Assembly (NCBI RefSeq): GCF_001428625.1 | Contig: NZ_LMIE01000033.1 | Location: 2,199-66,198, forward strand | Origin: Hydrogenophaga sp. Root209 | Lineage (GTDB): Bacteria > Pseudomonadota > Gammaproteobacteria > Burkholderiales > Burkholderiaceae_C | Direction of reading: 5' to 3' | DNA: 64,000 bases | Shown: piece by piece, positions 34,624 through 45,128 of the stretch | How positions within the stretch are numbered: the stretch's first letter is position 1 | Layout of the letters: each line of letters opens with the position of its first letter | Notes under the pieces: model-generated | Seen by the model: only the letters and a program-made list of their open reading frames with translations | Databases searched by the model: none | What the model was told of the DNA's origin: nothing | Program-made: the position numbers and the translations under genes

Positions 34624-36645
34624 GTGCAGGCTCAAGGCGCAAGCCACCAGGGGGTTCTCTACGGTCAAATCGCGGCGGTGCTGGGCGTCGTCGTGATCGG
34701 CGTGTGGGGTGCGACCCAGTGGACCGCTGCGGCGCTGGACCATCAGGCACGCCTGGGCACTCCGTTGTTCGAGGTCTTCGGCTCGCCGGTCTACCACCCC
34801 TGGCGTCTGTTCGAATGGTGGTTCTTCTTCGACGCCTACGCACCCGATGTCTTCGACGTGGGCGGCGCGATAGCAGGCGGCAGCGGCCTGGCCTCGGTAG
34901 GCGTGGCAGTAGGCATGTCGGTCTGGCGTTCACGGCAGTCGCGGCAGGTGTCCACCTATGGCTCCGCCCGCTGGGCCACAGCGGACGACGTTCGGCGTGC
35001 CGGGCTGAACCGCCCGTCCGGTGTGTTCCTCGGCCAGCATGACACACAGTACCTGCGCCACGACGGGCCCGAACACGTGCTGGCGTTCGCGCCCACACGT
35101 TCTGGCAAGGGCGTCGGCCTGGTGGTGCCCACGCTGTTGTCCTGGCCCGGCTCGGCCGTAATCCACGACATCAAGGGTGAGAACTGGCAGTTGACGGCAG
35201 GCTGGCGCTCGCGTTTCTCGCACTGCCTGCTGTTCAACCCTACCGACGCACGCTCGGCCGCCTACAACCCGTTGCTGGAAGTGCGGCGCGGCGAGCACGA
35301 AGTGCGCGACGTGCAGAACATCGCCGACATCCTGGTGGACCCCGAAGGCGCGCTGGAGCGGCGCAACCATTGGGAAAAAACTTCGCACGCGCTGCTGGTG
35401 GGGGCCATCCTGCACGTGCTCTATGCGGGCGAGGACAAGACGCTGCGCGGGGTGGCCAACTTCCTCTCGGACCCGGCCTGCCCATTCGAGGTGACGCTGC
35501 ACCGGATGATGACGACACCTCACCTGGCGAATGAGCAAGGCGGCGGCCCGCACCCCGTCGTCGCCTCTGCCGCGCGCGAGGTGCTCAACAAGAGCGAGAA
35601 CGAGCGCTCGGGCGTGCTCTCCACCGCGATGAGCTTCCTGGGTCTGTACCGCGATCCGACGGTGGCGGAAGTCACCTCGCGCTGCGACTGGCGCATTGCC
35701 GACCTGATCTCGACCGCGCACCCGGTGTCGTTGTACTTGGTGGTGCCGCCCTCCGACATCAGCCGTACCAAGCCGTTGATCCGGTTGATCCTGAATCAAG
35801 TGGGACGGCGGCTGACCGAGTCGCTGGACGGATCGGACGGCATCGCGCGGCGGCACAAGCTGCTACTGATGCTCGACGAGTTTCCGGCTTTGGGCCGGCT
35901 GGACTTCTTCGAGACCGCGTTGGCCTTCATGGCGGGTTATGGCATCCGCAGCTTCCTGATCGCGCAGAGCCTTAACCAGATCGACAAGGCTTACGGCCAG
36001 AACCACTCGATCCTGGACAACTGCCACGTGCGGGTGACCTTCGCCACCAACGACGAACGCACGGCCAAGCGCATCAGCGAAACGCTGGGCACGGCCACCG
36101 AGCTGCGTGCACAGCGCAACTACGCCGGCCACCGGTTGGCCCCTTGGCTGGGCCACCTGATGGTCTCGCGCCAGGAGACCGCACGCCCTCTACTTACCCC
36201 CGGTGAAGTGATGCAATTGCCGCCCGACAAAGCGGTGGTGATGGTCTCCAGCATGCCGCCGGTCAAGGCCCGCAAGCTTCGCTACTACGCCGACGCGAAC
36301 TTCAAGCGCCGCGTGTTGCCGCCGCCCGTCCTGACTGCGGGCCCCTACCCCGATGCGCCGCCAGTGCGGGCGGACGACTGGGGCGAACTGGCCGCGCCGT
36401 TGGCACCCACTGCATCCAACCCAGCCTTCATGCCTGGCATGCATGCCGACGAAGGCGGTCCCCGCCTGCAGCCGGAACTGACGGAGATTGCGACGCACAG
36501 CCCCATGCTCGACGCACTGACCAATGACCTGGCGCTGCTCGACGACGACGACGCACCCCTGCCCCTTCCCCGCCAGCTCGATCCGGCCATGCAGCGCGCG
36601 GCGCGCCTGGCCGCACTCGACCCCGACGACGGCATCGCACTATGA
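34624..36645 (+). CDS. traG: Type IV coupling protein TraG (VirD4 family)
   Basis: About 673 residues. I set the start at GTG 34624 because GGAGG lies five bases before it; a longer frame has no site. Two membrane segments are in the first 100 residues. Walker A FAPTRSGKGVG is at about 155, Walker B LLMLDEFPALGRLD in the second half, then RSFLIAQSLNQIDKAYG. It is a hexameric inner-membrane ATPase that docks the relaxase-DNA complex to the mating channel. It overlaps the next gene by four bases. No defect is seen. Confidence 0.92.
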   Translation: MQAQGASHQGVLYGQIAAVLGVVVIGVWGATQWTAAALDHQARLGTPLFEVFGSPVYHPWRLFEWWFFFDAYAPDVFDVGGAIAGGSGLASVGVAVGMSVWRSRQSRQVSTYGSARWATADDVRRAGLNRPSGVFLGQHDTQYLRHDGPEHVLAFAPTRSGKGVGLVVPTLLSWPGSAVIHDIKGENWQLTAGWRSRFSHCLLFNPTDARSAAYNPLLEVRRGEHEVRDVQNIADILVDPEGALERRNHWEKTSHALLVGAILHVLYAGEDKTLRGVANFLSDPACPFEVTLHRMMTTPHLANEQGGGPHPVVASAAREVLNKSENERSGVLSTAMSFLGLYRDPTVAEVTSRCDWRIADLISTAHPVSLYLVVPPSDISRTKPLIRLILNQVGRRLTESLDGSDGIARRHKLLLMLDEFPALGRLDFFETALAFMAGYGIRSFLIAQSLNQIDKAYGQNHSILDNCHVRVTFATNDERTAKRISETLGTATELRAQRNYAGHRLAPWLGHLMVSRQETARPLLTPGEVMQLPPDKAVVMVSSMPPVKARKLRYYADANFKRRVLPPPVLTAGPYPDAPPVRADDWGELAAPLAPTASNPAFMPGMHADEGGPRLQPELTEIATHSPMLDALTNDLALLDDDDAPLPLPRQLDPAMQRAARLAALDPDDGIAL

Positions 36646-37136
36646 GCCAGTACCGCCTGAACCTGTTCATTCCGCCCGAACATGCGCGCCGCCTGGAAGA
36701 AGTGGCGGCCAAGAAGGGCGTATCCAAGTCGTCCATCGTCGCGGCGGCGCTGGCCTCGTGGCTGTCACCAGACTCGGGCGATCAGCGGGAGGCTGCCATC
36801 GCCAAGCGACTGGACCGGCTCTCGCGCCAGTTCGAGCGGCTGGAGCGCGACCAGAACATCGAGATCGAGACGCTGGCGCTGTTCATCCGCTACTACCTGA
36901 CCGTGAGTACACCGGTGCCTGAAGGTCATCAGGATGCGGCCCGCGCGCAGGGCAAGGCGCGCTTCGAACAGTTCGTTGAACAACTGGGTCGCCATCTGTT
37001 GCGCGGTCGCAGTCTGGTGCGCGACGTGATTGAGGAACTGCATCCGCAGGAGCAAGGCCTGAACCGGCAACTGGATGAGGCAGCTGAGATGGGCCGCTTG
37101 GACCCATCCCCTCCCGAGGAAGGTCCAACCCCATGA
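36642..37136 (+). CDS. Ribbon-helix-helix protein of the transfer operon
   Basis: 164 residues. The N-terminal 45 residues ([20 protein letters not shown], then [19 protein letters not shown]) form a CopG/Arc-type ribbon-helix-helix DNA-binding domain. The remainder is helical and charged with heptad-like Leu/Arg spacing. A CopG-like gene between traG and trbB is usual in Tn4371-like elements. It probably regulates the operon, though a role in substrate recruitment is possible. It overlaps both neighbours by four bases. Confidence 0.8.
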   Translation: MSQYRLNLFIPPEHARRLEEVAAKKGVSKSSIVAAALASWLSPDSGDQREAAIAKRLDRLSRQFERLERDQNIEIETLALFIRYYLTVSTPVPEGHQDAARAQGKARFEQFVEQLGRHLLRGRSLVRDVIEELHPQEQGLNRQLDEAAEMGRLDPSPPEEGPTP

Positions 37137-38176
37137 CGACCCCGCCACCCAGCCCCGAAAAGACCACGCTCGATCGCCGTGTCCGCATGCTGCGCACGGC
37201 CATGGGGCCGGTGATCGCGGCCGCGCTCGAAGACCCGGACGTGGTGGAGGTGCTGCTCAACCCCGATGGCACGCTCTGGATCGACCGGCTTTCGACCGGA
37301 AGGGCACCGACGGGCATGACACTGTCGGCGACCGATGGTGAACGCATCATTCGCCTGGTGGCGGCCCACGTGGGTGCCGAGGTCCACCGGGGCCAGCCGC
37401 TGCTCACCGCCGAGCTGCCCGAGACAGGCGAACGCTTCGAAGGTGTGTTGCCGCCTGCCGCACCGGGGCCGGCCTTCGCGCTGCGCAAGCGCGCCGTGGG
37501 CGTGATCCCGCTGGACTCCTACGTGGCCGACGGGATGATGAGCTCAGAGCAGGCCGACTTCCTGCGTCGGGCCGTGCACGAGCGACAGAACATCCTGATC
37601 GCGGGTGGCACCAGCACGGGCAAGACCACGCTGGCTAACGCGCTGCTGGCCGAGATCGCCGCCACCGGCGACCGGGTGCTGGTGCTCGAAGACACGATCG
37701 AGCTGCAGTGCGCTGCGCGCGACCACGTGCCGCTGCGCACGCGCGCGGGTGCCGTCTCGATGACCGAGCTGGTGCGCGCCACGATGCGGCTACGGCCTGA
37801 CCGCGTGGTGGTGGGCGAGGTACGCGGCGGCGAAGCGCTGGATCTGGTCAAGGTCTGGGGCACAGGTCACCCGGGCGGCATCGCCACCATCCATGCAGGC
37901 TCCGCACTCGGTGCGTTGCTGCGGGTGGAGCAATTGATCCTGGAGGTGGCGGTGAATCCACCGCGCGCCCTGATCGCCGAGGCGATCAACGTGGTGGTCT
38001 ACATCGCTGGTCGCGGGCGCAAGCGCCGCATCGAGACGATTGCCCACGTCACCGGACACGACAGCACCGGCTACCACCTGGTGTCGGTGAACGAGCCATT
38101 GCCTGAACTGCCAGCGCCCTCCCCGCCCTCAGCGGCGGACTCCCCTTCTTCAACCCCACCCGGAGATCTTTCATGA
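37133..38176 (+). CDS. trbB: Conjugation ATPase TrbB (VirB11 family)
   Basis: 347 residues. An N-terminal domain ([20 protein letters not shown]) is followed by Walker [18 protein letters not shown] (about 157-173), the Asp box [11 protein letters not shown], Walker [21 protein letters not shown] and the His motif [13 protein letters not shown]. It forms a hexameric cytoplasmic ATPase that powers pilus assembly and substrate transfer. It overlaps trbC by four bases. Walker A has Ser-Thr where many relatives have Gly-Ser, but Lys and Thr are kept. Confidence 0.94.
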   Translation: MTTPPPSPEKTTLDRRVRMLRTAMGPVIAAALEDPDVVEVLLNPDGTLWIDRLSTGRAPTGMTLSATDGERIIRLVAAHVGAEVHRGQPLLTAELPETGERFEGVLPPAAPGPAFALRKRAVGVIPLDSYVADGMMSSEQADFLRRAVHERQNILIAGGTSTGKTTLANALLAEIAATGDRVLVLEDTIELQCAARDHVPLRTRAGAVSMTELVRATMRLRPDRVVVGEVRGGEALDLVKVWGTGHPGGIATIHAGSALGALLRVEQLILEVAVNPPRALIAEAINVVVYIAGRGRKRRIETIAHVTGHDSTGYHLVSVNEPLPELPAPSPPSAADSPSSTPPGDLS

Positions 38177-38577
38177 CCCCTTCGACTGCCCTGCGCGCCT
38201 TTGCCCAACCGTTCATCCGTCTGCAGGTGTCCTCGCGAACAGCCAGCCTGCGCCGCTTGAACCGGCTGATGCAGCCCGCCCGCCAGGGGCTGCTCACCGC
38301 CGCCGTCATGCTGAGCCTGGCCGGCACGGCCAAGGCGGCTGGCTCCAGCATGCCCTGGGAAGGGCCGCTGCAGTCCATCCTGGACTCAATCCAGGGTCCG
38401 GTGGCCCGCATCGTGGCCGTGATCATCATCATTGCCACCGGCCTGGCCCTGGCCTTCGGTGACACCTCGGGCGGCTTTCGGAAGCTGATCCAGATCGTCT
38501 TCGGCCTGTCGATCGCCTTCGCGGCCTCGTCCTTCTTCCTGAGCTTCTTCAGCTTCTCGGGCGGGGCCCTGGTATGA
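38173..38577 (+). CDS. trbC: Conjugal pilin TrbC (VirB2 family)
   Basis: 134 residues: a long leader, a membrane segment ending in a probable cleavage site (VMLSLAGTAKAAGSSMPWEG), then the mature pilin with two hydrophobic stretches (GPVARIVAVIIIIATGLALA and IQIVFGLSIAFAASSFFLSF). It is the subunit of the conjugative pilus. It overlaps trbB and trbD by four bases each. Confidence 0.9.
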   Translation: MTPSTALRAFAQPFIRLQVSSRTASLRRLNRLMQPARQGLLTAAVMLSLAGTAKAAGSSMPWEGPLQSILDSIQGPVARIVAVIIIIATGLALAFGDTSGGFRKLIQIVFGLSIAFAASSFFLSFFSFSGGALV

Positions 38578-38858
38578 GCGGCGGTGCCGAGCAAGCCACC
38601 TCCCTGGCCAGCGGCTTCGAGATTCCGCTGCATCGCTCGCTGACCGAACCCATCCTGATGGGTGGTGCGCCGCGCACGGTGGCCATCGCCAACGGGACGC
38701 TGGCCGCCGCCGTGGGCCTGGGCCTGCAGCTGTGGATTCCGGGTGCCGTGCTGTGGATCGCGGGCCATTCGCTGGCGGTCTGGGGCGCGCGGGCCGATCC
38801 GCAATTCATGGCTGTGTTTGCCCGGCACCTGAAGCACAAGCCGCTGCTGGACGTATGA
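38574..38858 (+). CDS. trbD: Mating pair protein TrbD (VirB3 family)
   Basis: 94 residues opening with the VirB3-type FEIPLHRSLTEPILMGGAPR and a hydrophobic hairpin (TLAAAVGLGLQLWIPGAVLWIAGHSLAVWG region). It is an inner-membrane component that works closely with TrbE. Length is normal. It is followed after 10 bases by the trbE pseudogene. Confidence 0.9.
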   Translation: MSGGAEQATSLASGFEIPLHRSLTEPILMGGAPRTVAIANGTLAAAVGLGLQLWIPGAVLWIAGHSLAVWGARADPQFMAVFARHLKHKPLLDV

Positions 38859-38868
38859 GGACAACGCC

Positions 38869-41243
38869 ATGCTCAACCTCTCCGAGTACCGGCAACGCCC
38901 CGCCCTGCTGGCCGACTGGTTGCCGTGGGCCGGACTGGTGGCGCCCGGCGTGGTGCTGAACAAGGACGGCTCGTTCCAGCGCACCGCACGTTTCCGGGGC
39001 CCTGACCTGGACAGCGCCACGCAAGGAGAACTGGTGGCCACCACCGCGCGCCTGAACAACGCGCTGCGCCGCCTGGGCTCAGGCTGGGCGCTGTACGTGG
39101 ACGCCGAACGTCGGCCGGCGGCCGACTATCCGCGTTCGCCCTTTCCGGAAGCGCTGTCGTGGCTGGTGGACGAAGAACGGCGCGCCGCCTTCGAGGAATC
39201 GGCCAGCCACTTCGAGAGCCGCTACCACTTCACGCTGCAGTACCTGCCGCCCGAAGAGTCCCGCGCGCGGGCCGCAGGCCTGCTCTACGAAAACCGCTCC
39301 AGCAACGGGGTGGACTGGCGCGAACGGCTGGCCGCCTTCGTCGCCGAGACCGACCGCGTGTTCGACCTGCTCGACGGGGTGATGCCCGAGATCGCCTGGC
39401 TGCAGGACGCCGACACGTTGAGCTACCTGCACACCACGGTGTCGCCACGCACTTACCCGGTGACCGTGCCCGAGGTGCCGTTCCACCTGGATGCGTTGTT
39501 GGCCGACGCGCCTCTGCTGGGTGGTCTGGCGCCCATGCTGGGTGACGCTTATCTGCGGGTGGCCACGGTGCGCGGGTTCCCCACGTCCACCTGGCCCGGC
39601 GTGCTGGACGACCTGAACCGGCTTGGCTTCGGTTACCGCTGGTCCACGCGCTTCCTGTGCATGGACAAGGCAGAGGCCGAGAAGGAGCTGGGCCGACTGC
39701 GCCGGCAGTGGTTTGCCAAGCGCAAGAACGTGCTGGCCCTGTTGCGCGAGACGCTGTTCCAGCAGGAGTCGCCGCTGGTGGACACCGACGCGGGCAACAA
39801 AGCGGCGGATGCCGACGCGGCCCTGCAGGAGCTGGGCAGCGACCAGGTGGCCTTCGGCTACGTGACCGCCACCGTCACGGTGCTCGATGGCGACGCGACC
39901 GCTGCCGACGAGAAGCTGCGCATGGCCGAGCGCGTGATCCAGGGGCGCGGCTTCGTCACCATCCCGGAGACACTGAACGCGGTGGAGGCCTGGCTGTCGT
40001 CGATCCCGGGCAATGCCTACGCCAATGTGCGCCAACCCATCGTCTCCACGCTGAACCTGGCACACCTGATGCCGGTGTCAGCGGTGTGGGCCGGGCCGGA
40101 GCGCAACCGGCATCTGGACGGTCCGCCACTGGTCGTGACCCGCACCGAAGGCTCCACGCCGTTCCGGCTGGTGACCCACGTGGGGGGTTCCGCCGCTACC
40201 CCGGCTCGCGCATCTTCGCGTTCGACATGGGCCGTTCGATTCGCGCCACGGTGCTGGGCCTTGGTGGCGAGCACTACGACCTGGGCAGCGACGGCGACAT
40301 CGCTTTTCAGCCACTGGCCGGCATCGACCAGGAGGGCTACCGCAGCTGGGCCGCCGAGTGGGTCGAAGGCCGGCTGGTGCACGAGGGCGTGGCCGTGGGG
40401 CCGGACGAGAAGGCCGCGATCTGGTCGGCACTGGGCAGCCTGGCCGGCGCGCCGCGCGAGCAGCGCACGCTCACCGGTCTGTCGGTGCTGCTGCAGTCCA
40501 ATGCGCTGCGCCAGGCGCTCGCGCCCTACGTGCTGGGCGGAGCCCACGGCAAGCTGCTGGACGCCGACCACGACCGCCTGGGCACGGCCGACGTGCAGTG
40601 CTTCGAGATGGAAGAGCTGATGGGCAGCCGTGCGGCGGTGATGGCCGTGCTGGGCTATCTGTTCGCACGCTTCGAGGCGCGCTTCGATGGTGCCCCCACG
40701 TTGCTGATGCTGGACGAGTCCTGGCTGTTCCTGGACGACCCGGTGTTCGCGGCGCGCATCCGCCAGTGGCTCAAAACGCTGCGCAAGAAGAACGTGTCGG
40801 TGCTGTTCGCGACGCAGAGCCTGGCCGACATTCAGGGATCGAGCATCGCGCCGGCCATCGTGGAGAGCTGCGCGAGCCGCATCTTCCTGCCCAACCCGCA
40901 GGCCACCGAGCCCCAGGTGCGCTCGATCTACGAGGCCTTCGGCCTGAACCGCCGGCAGATCGAGATCGTGGCCACCGCCGTGCCCAAGCGCGACTACTAC
41001 TACCAGTCGCGGCTGGGCAACCGCCTGTTCGACCTGGACCTCGGACCTGTGGCACTGGCCTTCGCCGGGGCCTCCACACCACAGGACCAGCGCCTGATCG
41101 ACGAGGTGCTGGCTTCGCACCCGACCGAGGGCTTCGCCCCGGCCTGGCTTCGCCGCCGTGGCCTGGACTGGGCGGCCGATCTCTTTCACCAACACCCCCA
41201 CCACCAACCCGGGCATGCCCGACCTTCAGGAGAAACGCCATGA
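38869..41243 (+). pseudogene. trbE: trbE (VirB4-type ATPase), broken by deletion of the Walker A region and frameshift
   Basis: Frame 1 encodes a normal TrbE N-terminus of about 439 residues ending in FRLVTHVG at about 40185. The next normal TrbE residues FRRYPGSRIFAFDMGRSIRA continue in another frame from 40188 to the stop at 41243. Between them the family has the G-x4-G-K-S/T nucleotide-binding loop and helix, about 25 residues, which are missing. Walker B (LLMLDESWLFLDD) remains in the second part. The junction is a run of six G at 40182-40187. Total coding is about 790 residues against roughly 815 expected, matching a deletion of about 75 bases that is not a multiple of three. The ATPase cannot work, so pilus formation should fail unless complemented. 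Confidence 0.9.
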
Positions 41244-42004
41244 GCTTTCAGTTCCCCACCCGAGCCCTCAAGTCCCGCCTGACCGCACTGGCCACCGCCG
41301 CCGCGCTGACCCTGGGCGTCACGCAGCCCGCGCATGCACTCTTCGGCGTGGGCGACATCGTGCTGGACCCGGTCAACCTGGTGCAGAACACCATGACGGC
41401 TGCGCGCACGCTGGAGCAGATCAACAACCAGATCCGCCAGCTGCAGAACGAGGCGCAGATGCTGATCAACCAGGCGCGCAACCTGGCGAGCCTGCCGTTC
41501 AACGTGGTCAACCGCCTGCGCTCGACGCTGGACACGACGCGGCAATTGATCGCGCAGGCTCAGGGCCTGGCCTACCAGGTGTCGAACCTCGACACCGAGT
41601 TCGCCCGCCTCTATCCCGAGCAGTACGCCGCCACCGTGAGTGGCAACCAGATGTTCCAGGACGCGCGCCAGCGCTGGAAGAACACGCTCAACGGCCTGCA
41701 GACCGCCATGCAGATGCAGGCCCAGGTGTCGCAGAACCTGAGCCTGGACGAAGGCGTGCTGGCCGACCTGGTCAGCCAGAGCCAGTCGGCCACCGGCGCG
41801 CTGCAGGCCATGCAGGCCACCAACCAGTTGCTGGCCCTGCAAGCCAAGCAGTCCATCCAGTCGCAGCAGCTGATGCTCACGCAGGACCGTGCTGCCTCGC
41901 TGGAACTGGCCCGGCAGGCCGCCGCCATCGAGCGCGGCCGCGAGGTGACGCGCCGCTTCATCGGCACCGGCACGGGCTACACGCCTCAGGGTGTGAGCTT
42001 CTAA
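41240..42004 (+). CDS. trbJ: Mating pair protein TrbJ (VirB5 family)
   Basis: 254 residues from ATG 41240, overlapping the trbE stop (ATGA). The signal peptide is LTALATAAALTLGVTQPAHA. A helical periplasmic protein follows, rich in Gln and Asn with coiled-coil character (ARTLEQINNQIRQLQNEAQM), as in VirB5/TrbJ minor pilus-tip proteins. No defect is seen. Confidence 0.92.
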   Translation: MSFQFPTRALKSRLTALATAAALTLGVTQPAHALFGVGDIVLDPVNLVQNTMTAARTLEQINNQIRQLQNEAQMLINQARNLASLPFNVVNRLRSTLDTTRQLIAQAQGLAYQVSNLDTEFARLYPEQYAATVSGNQMFQDARQRWKNTLNGLQTAMQMQAQVSQNLSLDEGVLADLVSQSQSATGALQAMQATNQLLALQAKQSIQSQQLMLTQDRAASLELARQAAAIERGREVTRRFIGTGTGYTPQGVSF

Positions 42005-42031
42005 GGCCACTGAACCACCCGAGGCCCTTTC

Positions 42032-43399
42032 ATGGACGACGTCGCCGTCATCGACCGCTTCCTGAACACCTTCTCCACCTACATCGACTCGGGTTTCGGG
42101 TTGCTGAACGGCGAGGTCGCTTTCCTCACCGCCACGCTGGTGGCCATCGACATGACCCTGGCCGGTCTGTTCTGGGCCATGGGCCATGCCTCCGGGCAGG
42201 GCGAGGACGTGATGGCGAAGCTGATCCGCAAGGTGCTTTACGTGGGTGCCTTCGCCTACATCATCGGCAACTTCAACAGCCTGTCGGGCATCGTGTTCCG
42301 CTCGTTCGCCGGCCTGGGCTTGCAGGCCAGTGGCTCGGGCATGAGCCTGGCCACCTTCCTGCAGCCGGGCCACCTGGCCAAAGCCGGCATCGATGCGGCA
42401 GCTCCCATCCTGCAGCAGATCAGCGACCTGTCCGGCTTTCCGGAGGTGTTCATCAACATCGCACCCATCGTGGTGCTGTTCCTGGCCTGGCTCACGGTGA
42501 TCGTGAGCTTCTTCGTGCTGGCCGTGCAGCTTTTCGTGACGCTGCTGGAGTTCAAGCTGACGACGCTGGCCGGCTTCGTATTGGTGCCCTTTGCCTTGTG
42601 GAACAAGACCACCTTCCTGGCAGAGAAGGTGCTGGGCAACGTGGTGTCGTCGGGCATCAAGGTGCTGGTGCTGGCGGTGATCGTGGGCATCGGCACGGGG
42701 TTGTTCGCCCAGTTCCAGACGGCACCAGCAGAGCCCTCCATCGACCACGCGCTGGTGGTGATGCTGGCCTCGCTTTCATTGCTCGGCCTGGGCATCTTTG
42801 GGCCTGGCATCGCGACCGGTCTGGTGTCCGGCGCGCCGCAACTGGGCGCGGGCGCAGCAGCCGGAACGGCGCTGGGCGCTACGGGTCTGGCGGTGGCCGG
42901 AGGCGCTGCCGTGGCAGGTGCAGGTGCGGCCGTGGCCGCCGGCGCACGCATGGCACCCGGTGCGGCACGGGCCGCGATCGGCAGTGGCGCCTCAGCCGCC
43001 CGTTCGGCCGGTGGCCTCGCGGCCGGCGCGAAATCCGCCTACGAGGCCGGCGCTGCCGCGTCCTCGGGCGGTCCGCTGCGCGCCGCCGGTGCCGGCGTGG
43101 CCAACGTGGCCCGCACAGGCGCCAGCGCGGTGGGCCAAAAACTGGCCGATGGCGCCAAGGCCGTGAAGGACAAGGTTTCGGGCTTCGTGGCGGACGCTGC
43201 CGCGCCAGCGGCTGCCGGCGCCGAGTCGGCCACCACAGGCTCCTCCAGCCCGACCCCAGCCACCGAGCCCGCCTGGGCGCAGCGCATGCGCCGGCGCCAG
43301 CAGATGGGGCACGCCGCCACGACGGCCGCGCACACCCTGCGCGGTGGCGACGGGGGCGGCTCGGGCAGCGGGCCCAGCCTTCGTGATTCGGATTCCTGA
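42032..43399 (+). CDS. trbL: Mating pair protein TrbL (VirB6 family)
   Basis: 455 residues. The first 270 contain about six membrane segments (for example VFINIAPIVVLFLAWLTVIV and FGPGIATGLVSGAPQLGAGA). The last 180 form an Ala/Gly/Pro-rich, low-complexity cytoplasmic or periplasmic tail ending with charged residues. It is the polytopic inner-membrane core of the mating channel. The tail's composition produces several spurious long frames. It lies 27 bases after trbJ. Confidence 0.92.
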   Translation: MDDVAVIDRFLNTFSTYIDSGFGLLNGEVAFLTATLVAIDMTLAGLFWAMGHASGQGEDVMAKLIRKVLYVGAFAYIIGNFNSLSGIVFRSFAGLGLQASGSGMSLATFLQPGHLAKAGIDAAAPILQQISDLSGFPEVFINIAPIVVLFLAWLTVIVSFFVLAVQLFVTLLEFKLTTLAGFVLVPFALWNKTTFLAEKVLGNVVSSGIKVLVLAVIVGIGTGLFAQFQTAPAEPSIDHALVVMLASLSLLGLGIFGPGIATGLVSGAPQLGAGAAAGTALGATGLAVAGGAAVAGAGAAVAAGARMAPGAARAAIGSGASAARSAGGLAAGAKSAYEAGAAASSGGPLRAAGAGVANVARTGASAVGQKLADGAKAVKDKVSGFVADAAAPAAAGAESATTGSSSPTPATEPAWAQRMRRRQQMGHAATTAAHTLRGGDGGGSGSGPSLRDSDS

Positions 43400-43411
43400 G
43401 GAGAACCCAGC

Positions 43412-44116
43412 ATGCGATTCAAACGACCGCAGGTGCGCTATGCCGACACGCCGCTGCCTGCCACCCCCTACCAATCGGCCGCACAGGCCTGGGACGAGCG
43501 CATCGGATCGGCCCGCGTGCAAGCCCGCAACTGGCGCCTGATGGCCTTTGGCTGTCTGTCGCTGGCCTTGTTGATGGCCGGTGGTCTGGTCTGGCGCTCG
43601 GCGCAGTCCATCGTGACGCCCTACGTGGTGGAGGTGGATCAGGCCGGGCAGGTGCGCACCGTGGGCGAAGCCGCCTCACCCTACCGCCCCGGCGATGCGC
43701 AGATCGCGCACCACCTGGCCCGCTTCGTGACGCTGGTGCGTTCGCTGTCCATCGACCCGATCGTGGTGCGGCAGAACTGGCTGGACGCCTACGACTACAC
43801 GACCGACCGCGGGGCCGCCGTGCTCAACGAATACGCCCGCACCAACGATCCGTTCGTGCGGGTGGGCAAGGAGTCGGCAACGGTGCAGATCACCAGCGTG
43901 GTCCGGGCCAGCGATGCCTCATTCAACGTGCGCTGGACCGAGCAGCGCTTCGTCAACGGCGCACCGGCCGGCACCGAGCGGTGGACGGCCGTGGTCTCGA
44001 CCGTGCTGCAGACGCCGCGCACTGAGCAGCGCCTGCGCAAGAACCCCCTGGGCATCTACGTCAACGGCCTGTCCTGGAGCCGCGAACTGGATGCAAACGA
44101 AGGAAGCAAACCATGA
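43412..44116 (+). CDS. trbF: Mating pair protein TrbF (VirB8 family)
   Basis: 234 residues: a cytoplasmic N-terminus, one membrane segment (RLMAFGCLSLALLMAGGLVW, about 45-65) and a VirB8-like periplasmic domain (SIVTPYVVEVDQAGQVRTVG; FNVRWTEQRFVNGAPAGTER). It is a scaffold of the type IV secretion core. It overlaps trbG by four bases. Length is typical. Confidence 0.93.
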   Translation: MRFKRPQVRYADTPLPATPYQSAAQAWDERIGSARVQARNWRLMAFGCLSLALLMAGGLVWRSAQSIVTPYVVEVDQAGQVRTVGEAASPYRPGDAQIAHHLARFVTLVRSLSIDPIVVRQNWLDAYDYTTDRGAAVLNEYARTNDPFVRVGKESATVQITSVVRASDASFNVRWTEQRFVNGAPAGTERWTAVVSTVLQTPRTEQRLRKNPLGIYVNGLSWSRELDANEGSKP

Positions 44117-45126
44117 ACACCCCGAACCCGACCCAGCGCCTGCTCTTCAGTGCGATCGCCGTTGCTGCGGCCTTGACGGGTTGCGCGTCGCAAGGCACGC
44201 CGCCACCCGTGATCCCGCTGGACGAGCCCGTGATGGCGCAGCCCCTGCCCGAGCCGCCCCAGCCGGTGGAGGTGGTCGCGGTACCGCAGGTGCTGCCCAT
44301 GCCCTCGCAGATGAAGCCGCTGCCTGCAGCGCAGGACAAGCCGCCCGTGTCCGAGCCCGTGGACGAACGGCTGCGGGTGTCAAGGGCCAACGAAGAGGCC
44401 CGGGTCGCACCGACGCGTGAGGGCTACGTCAATGCGATCCAGGTCTGGCCGTACACCGACGGTGCGCTGTACCAGGTCTACGCAGCGCCGGGCCGCGTGA
44501 CAGTGATTTCGCTGCAAGCGGGCGAAGAGCTGGTCACGGTGGCGGCCGGCGACACGGTGCGCTGGATCGTGGGCGACACGTCCAGCGGATCGGGCGATGC
44601 GCTGCGCGTGAACGTGCTGGTCAAGCCGGTGCGCACCGGCCTGAAGACCAACCTGGTCATCACCACCAACCGGCGCACCTACCTGATCGAGTTGACCTCA
44701 ACCGAGAAGGCGTGGATGGCCTCGGTGTCCTGGGACTACCCCAAGGACCGCATGCTGGCCTTGCAGCGTCAGGCCCAGGCGGCACAGACTGCAGCACCGG
44801 TGGACGCAGGACTGTCGCTGGAACGCCTGCGCTTTCGCTACGCAATCAGCGGCAGCACGCCGCCCTGGAAGCCCTTGCGGGCCTTTGACGATGGCGAGAA
44901 GGTCTACATCCAGTTCCCGGCTGGCATCGCGCAAGGCGAGTTGCCGCCGCTGTTCGTCATCGGTGCGCAGGGCGACGGCCAGTTGGTGAACTACCGCTTC
45001 CGCTCGCCCTACTACATCGTCGACCGCCTGTTTGGTGCAGCAGAACTGCGGCTGGGCGCCGACAAGGGCGACGTGGTCCGCATCGAGCGCACGGACGTAT
45101 GGCCGCCGACCACTCGGAGGAACTGA
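44113..45126 (+). CDS. trbG: Mating pair protein TrbG (VirB9 family)
   Basis: 337 residues. The N-terminus resembles a lipoprotein or secretory signal (FSAIAVAAALTGCASQGTPP, lipobox L-T-G-C), followed by a Pro-rich linker and VirB9 domains (YVNAIQVWPYTDGALYQVYA; NRRTYLIELTSTEKAWMASV). It is an outer-membrane-associated core component joined with TrbI and a lipoprotein. The stop is two bases before the trbI start. Confidence 0.93.
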   Translation: MNTPNPTQRLLFSAIAVAAALTGCASQGTPPPVIPLDEPVMAQPLPEPPQPVEVVAVPQVLPMPSQMKPLPAAQDKPPVSEPVDERLRVSRANEEARVAPTREGYVNAIQVWPYTDGALYQVYAAPGRVTVISLQAGEELVTVAAGDTVRWIVGDTSSGSGDALRVNVLVKPVRTGLKTNLVITTNRRTYLIELTSTEKAWMASVSWDYPKDRMLALQRQAQAAQTAAPVDAGLSLERLRFRYAISGSTPPWKPLRAFDDGEKVYIQFPAGIAQGELPPLFVIGAQGDGQLVNYRFRSPYYIVDRLFGAAELRLGADKGDVVRIERTDVWPPTTRRN

Positions 45127-45128
45127 AC

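Noticed and set aside
41186-42748. Minus-strand frame of 520 codons
   Set aside because: Antisense of trbJ and trbL; no recognisable domains.
41158-43386. Plus-strand frame of 742 codons across trbJ-trbL
   Set aside because: Arises from Ala/Gly-rich codons in the wrong register; the neighbouring frames encode TrbJ and TrbL in the expected order.
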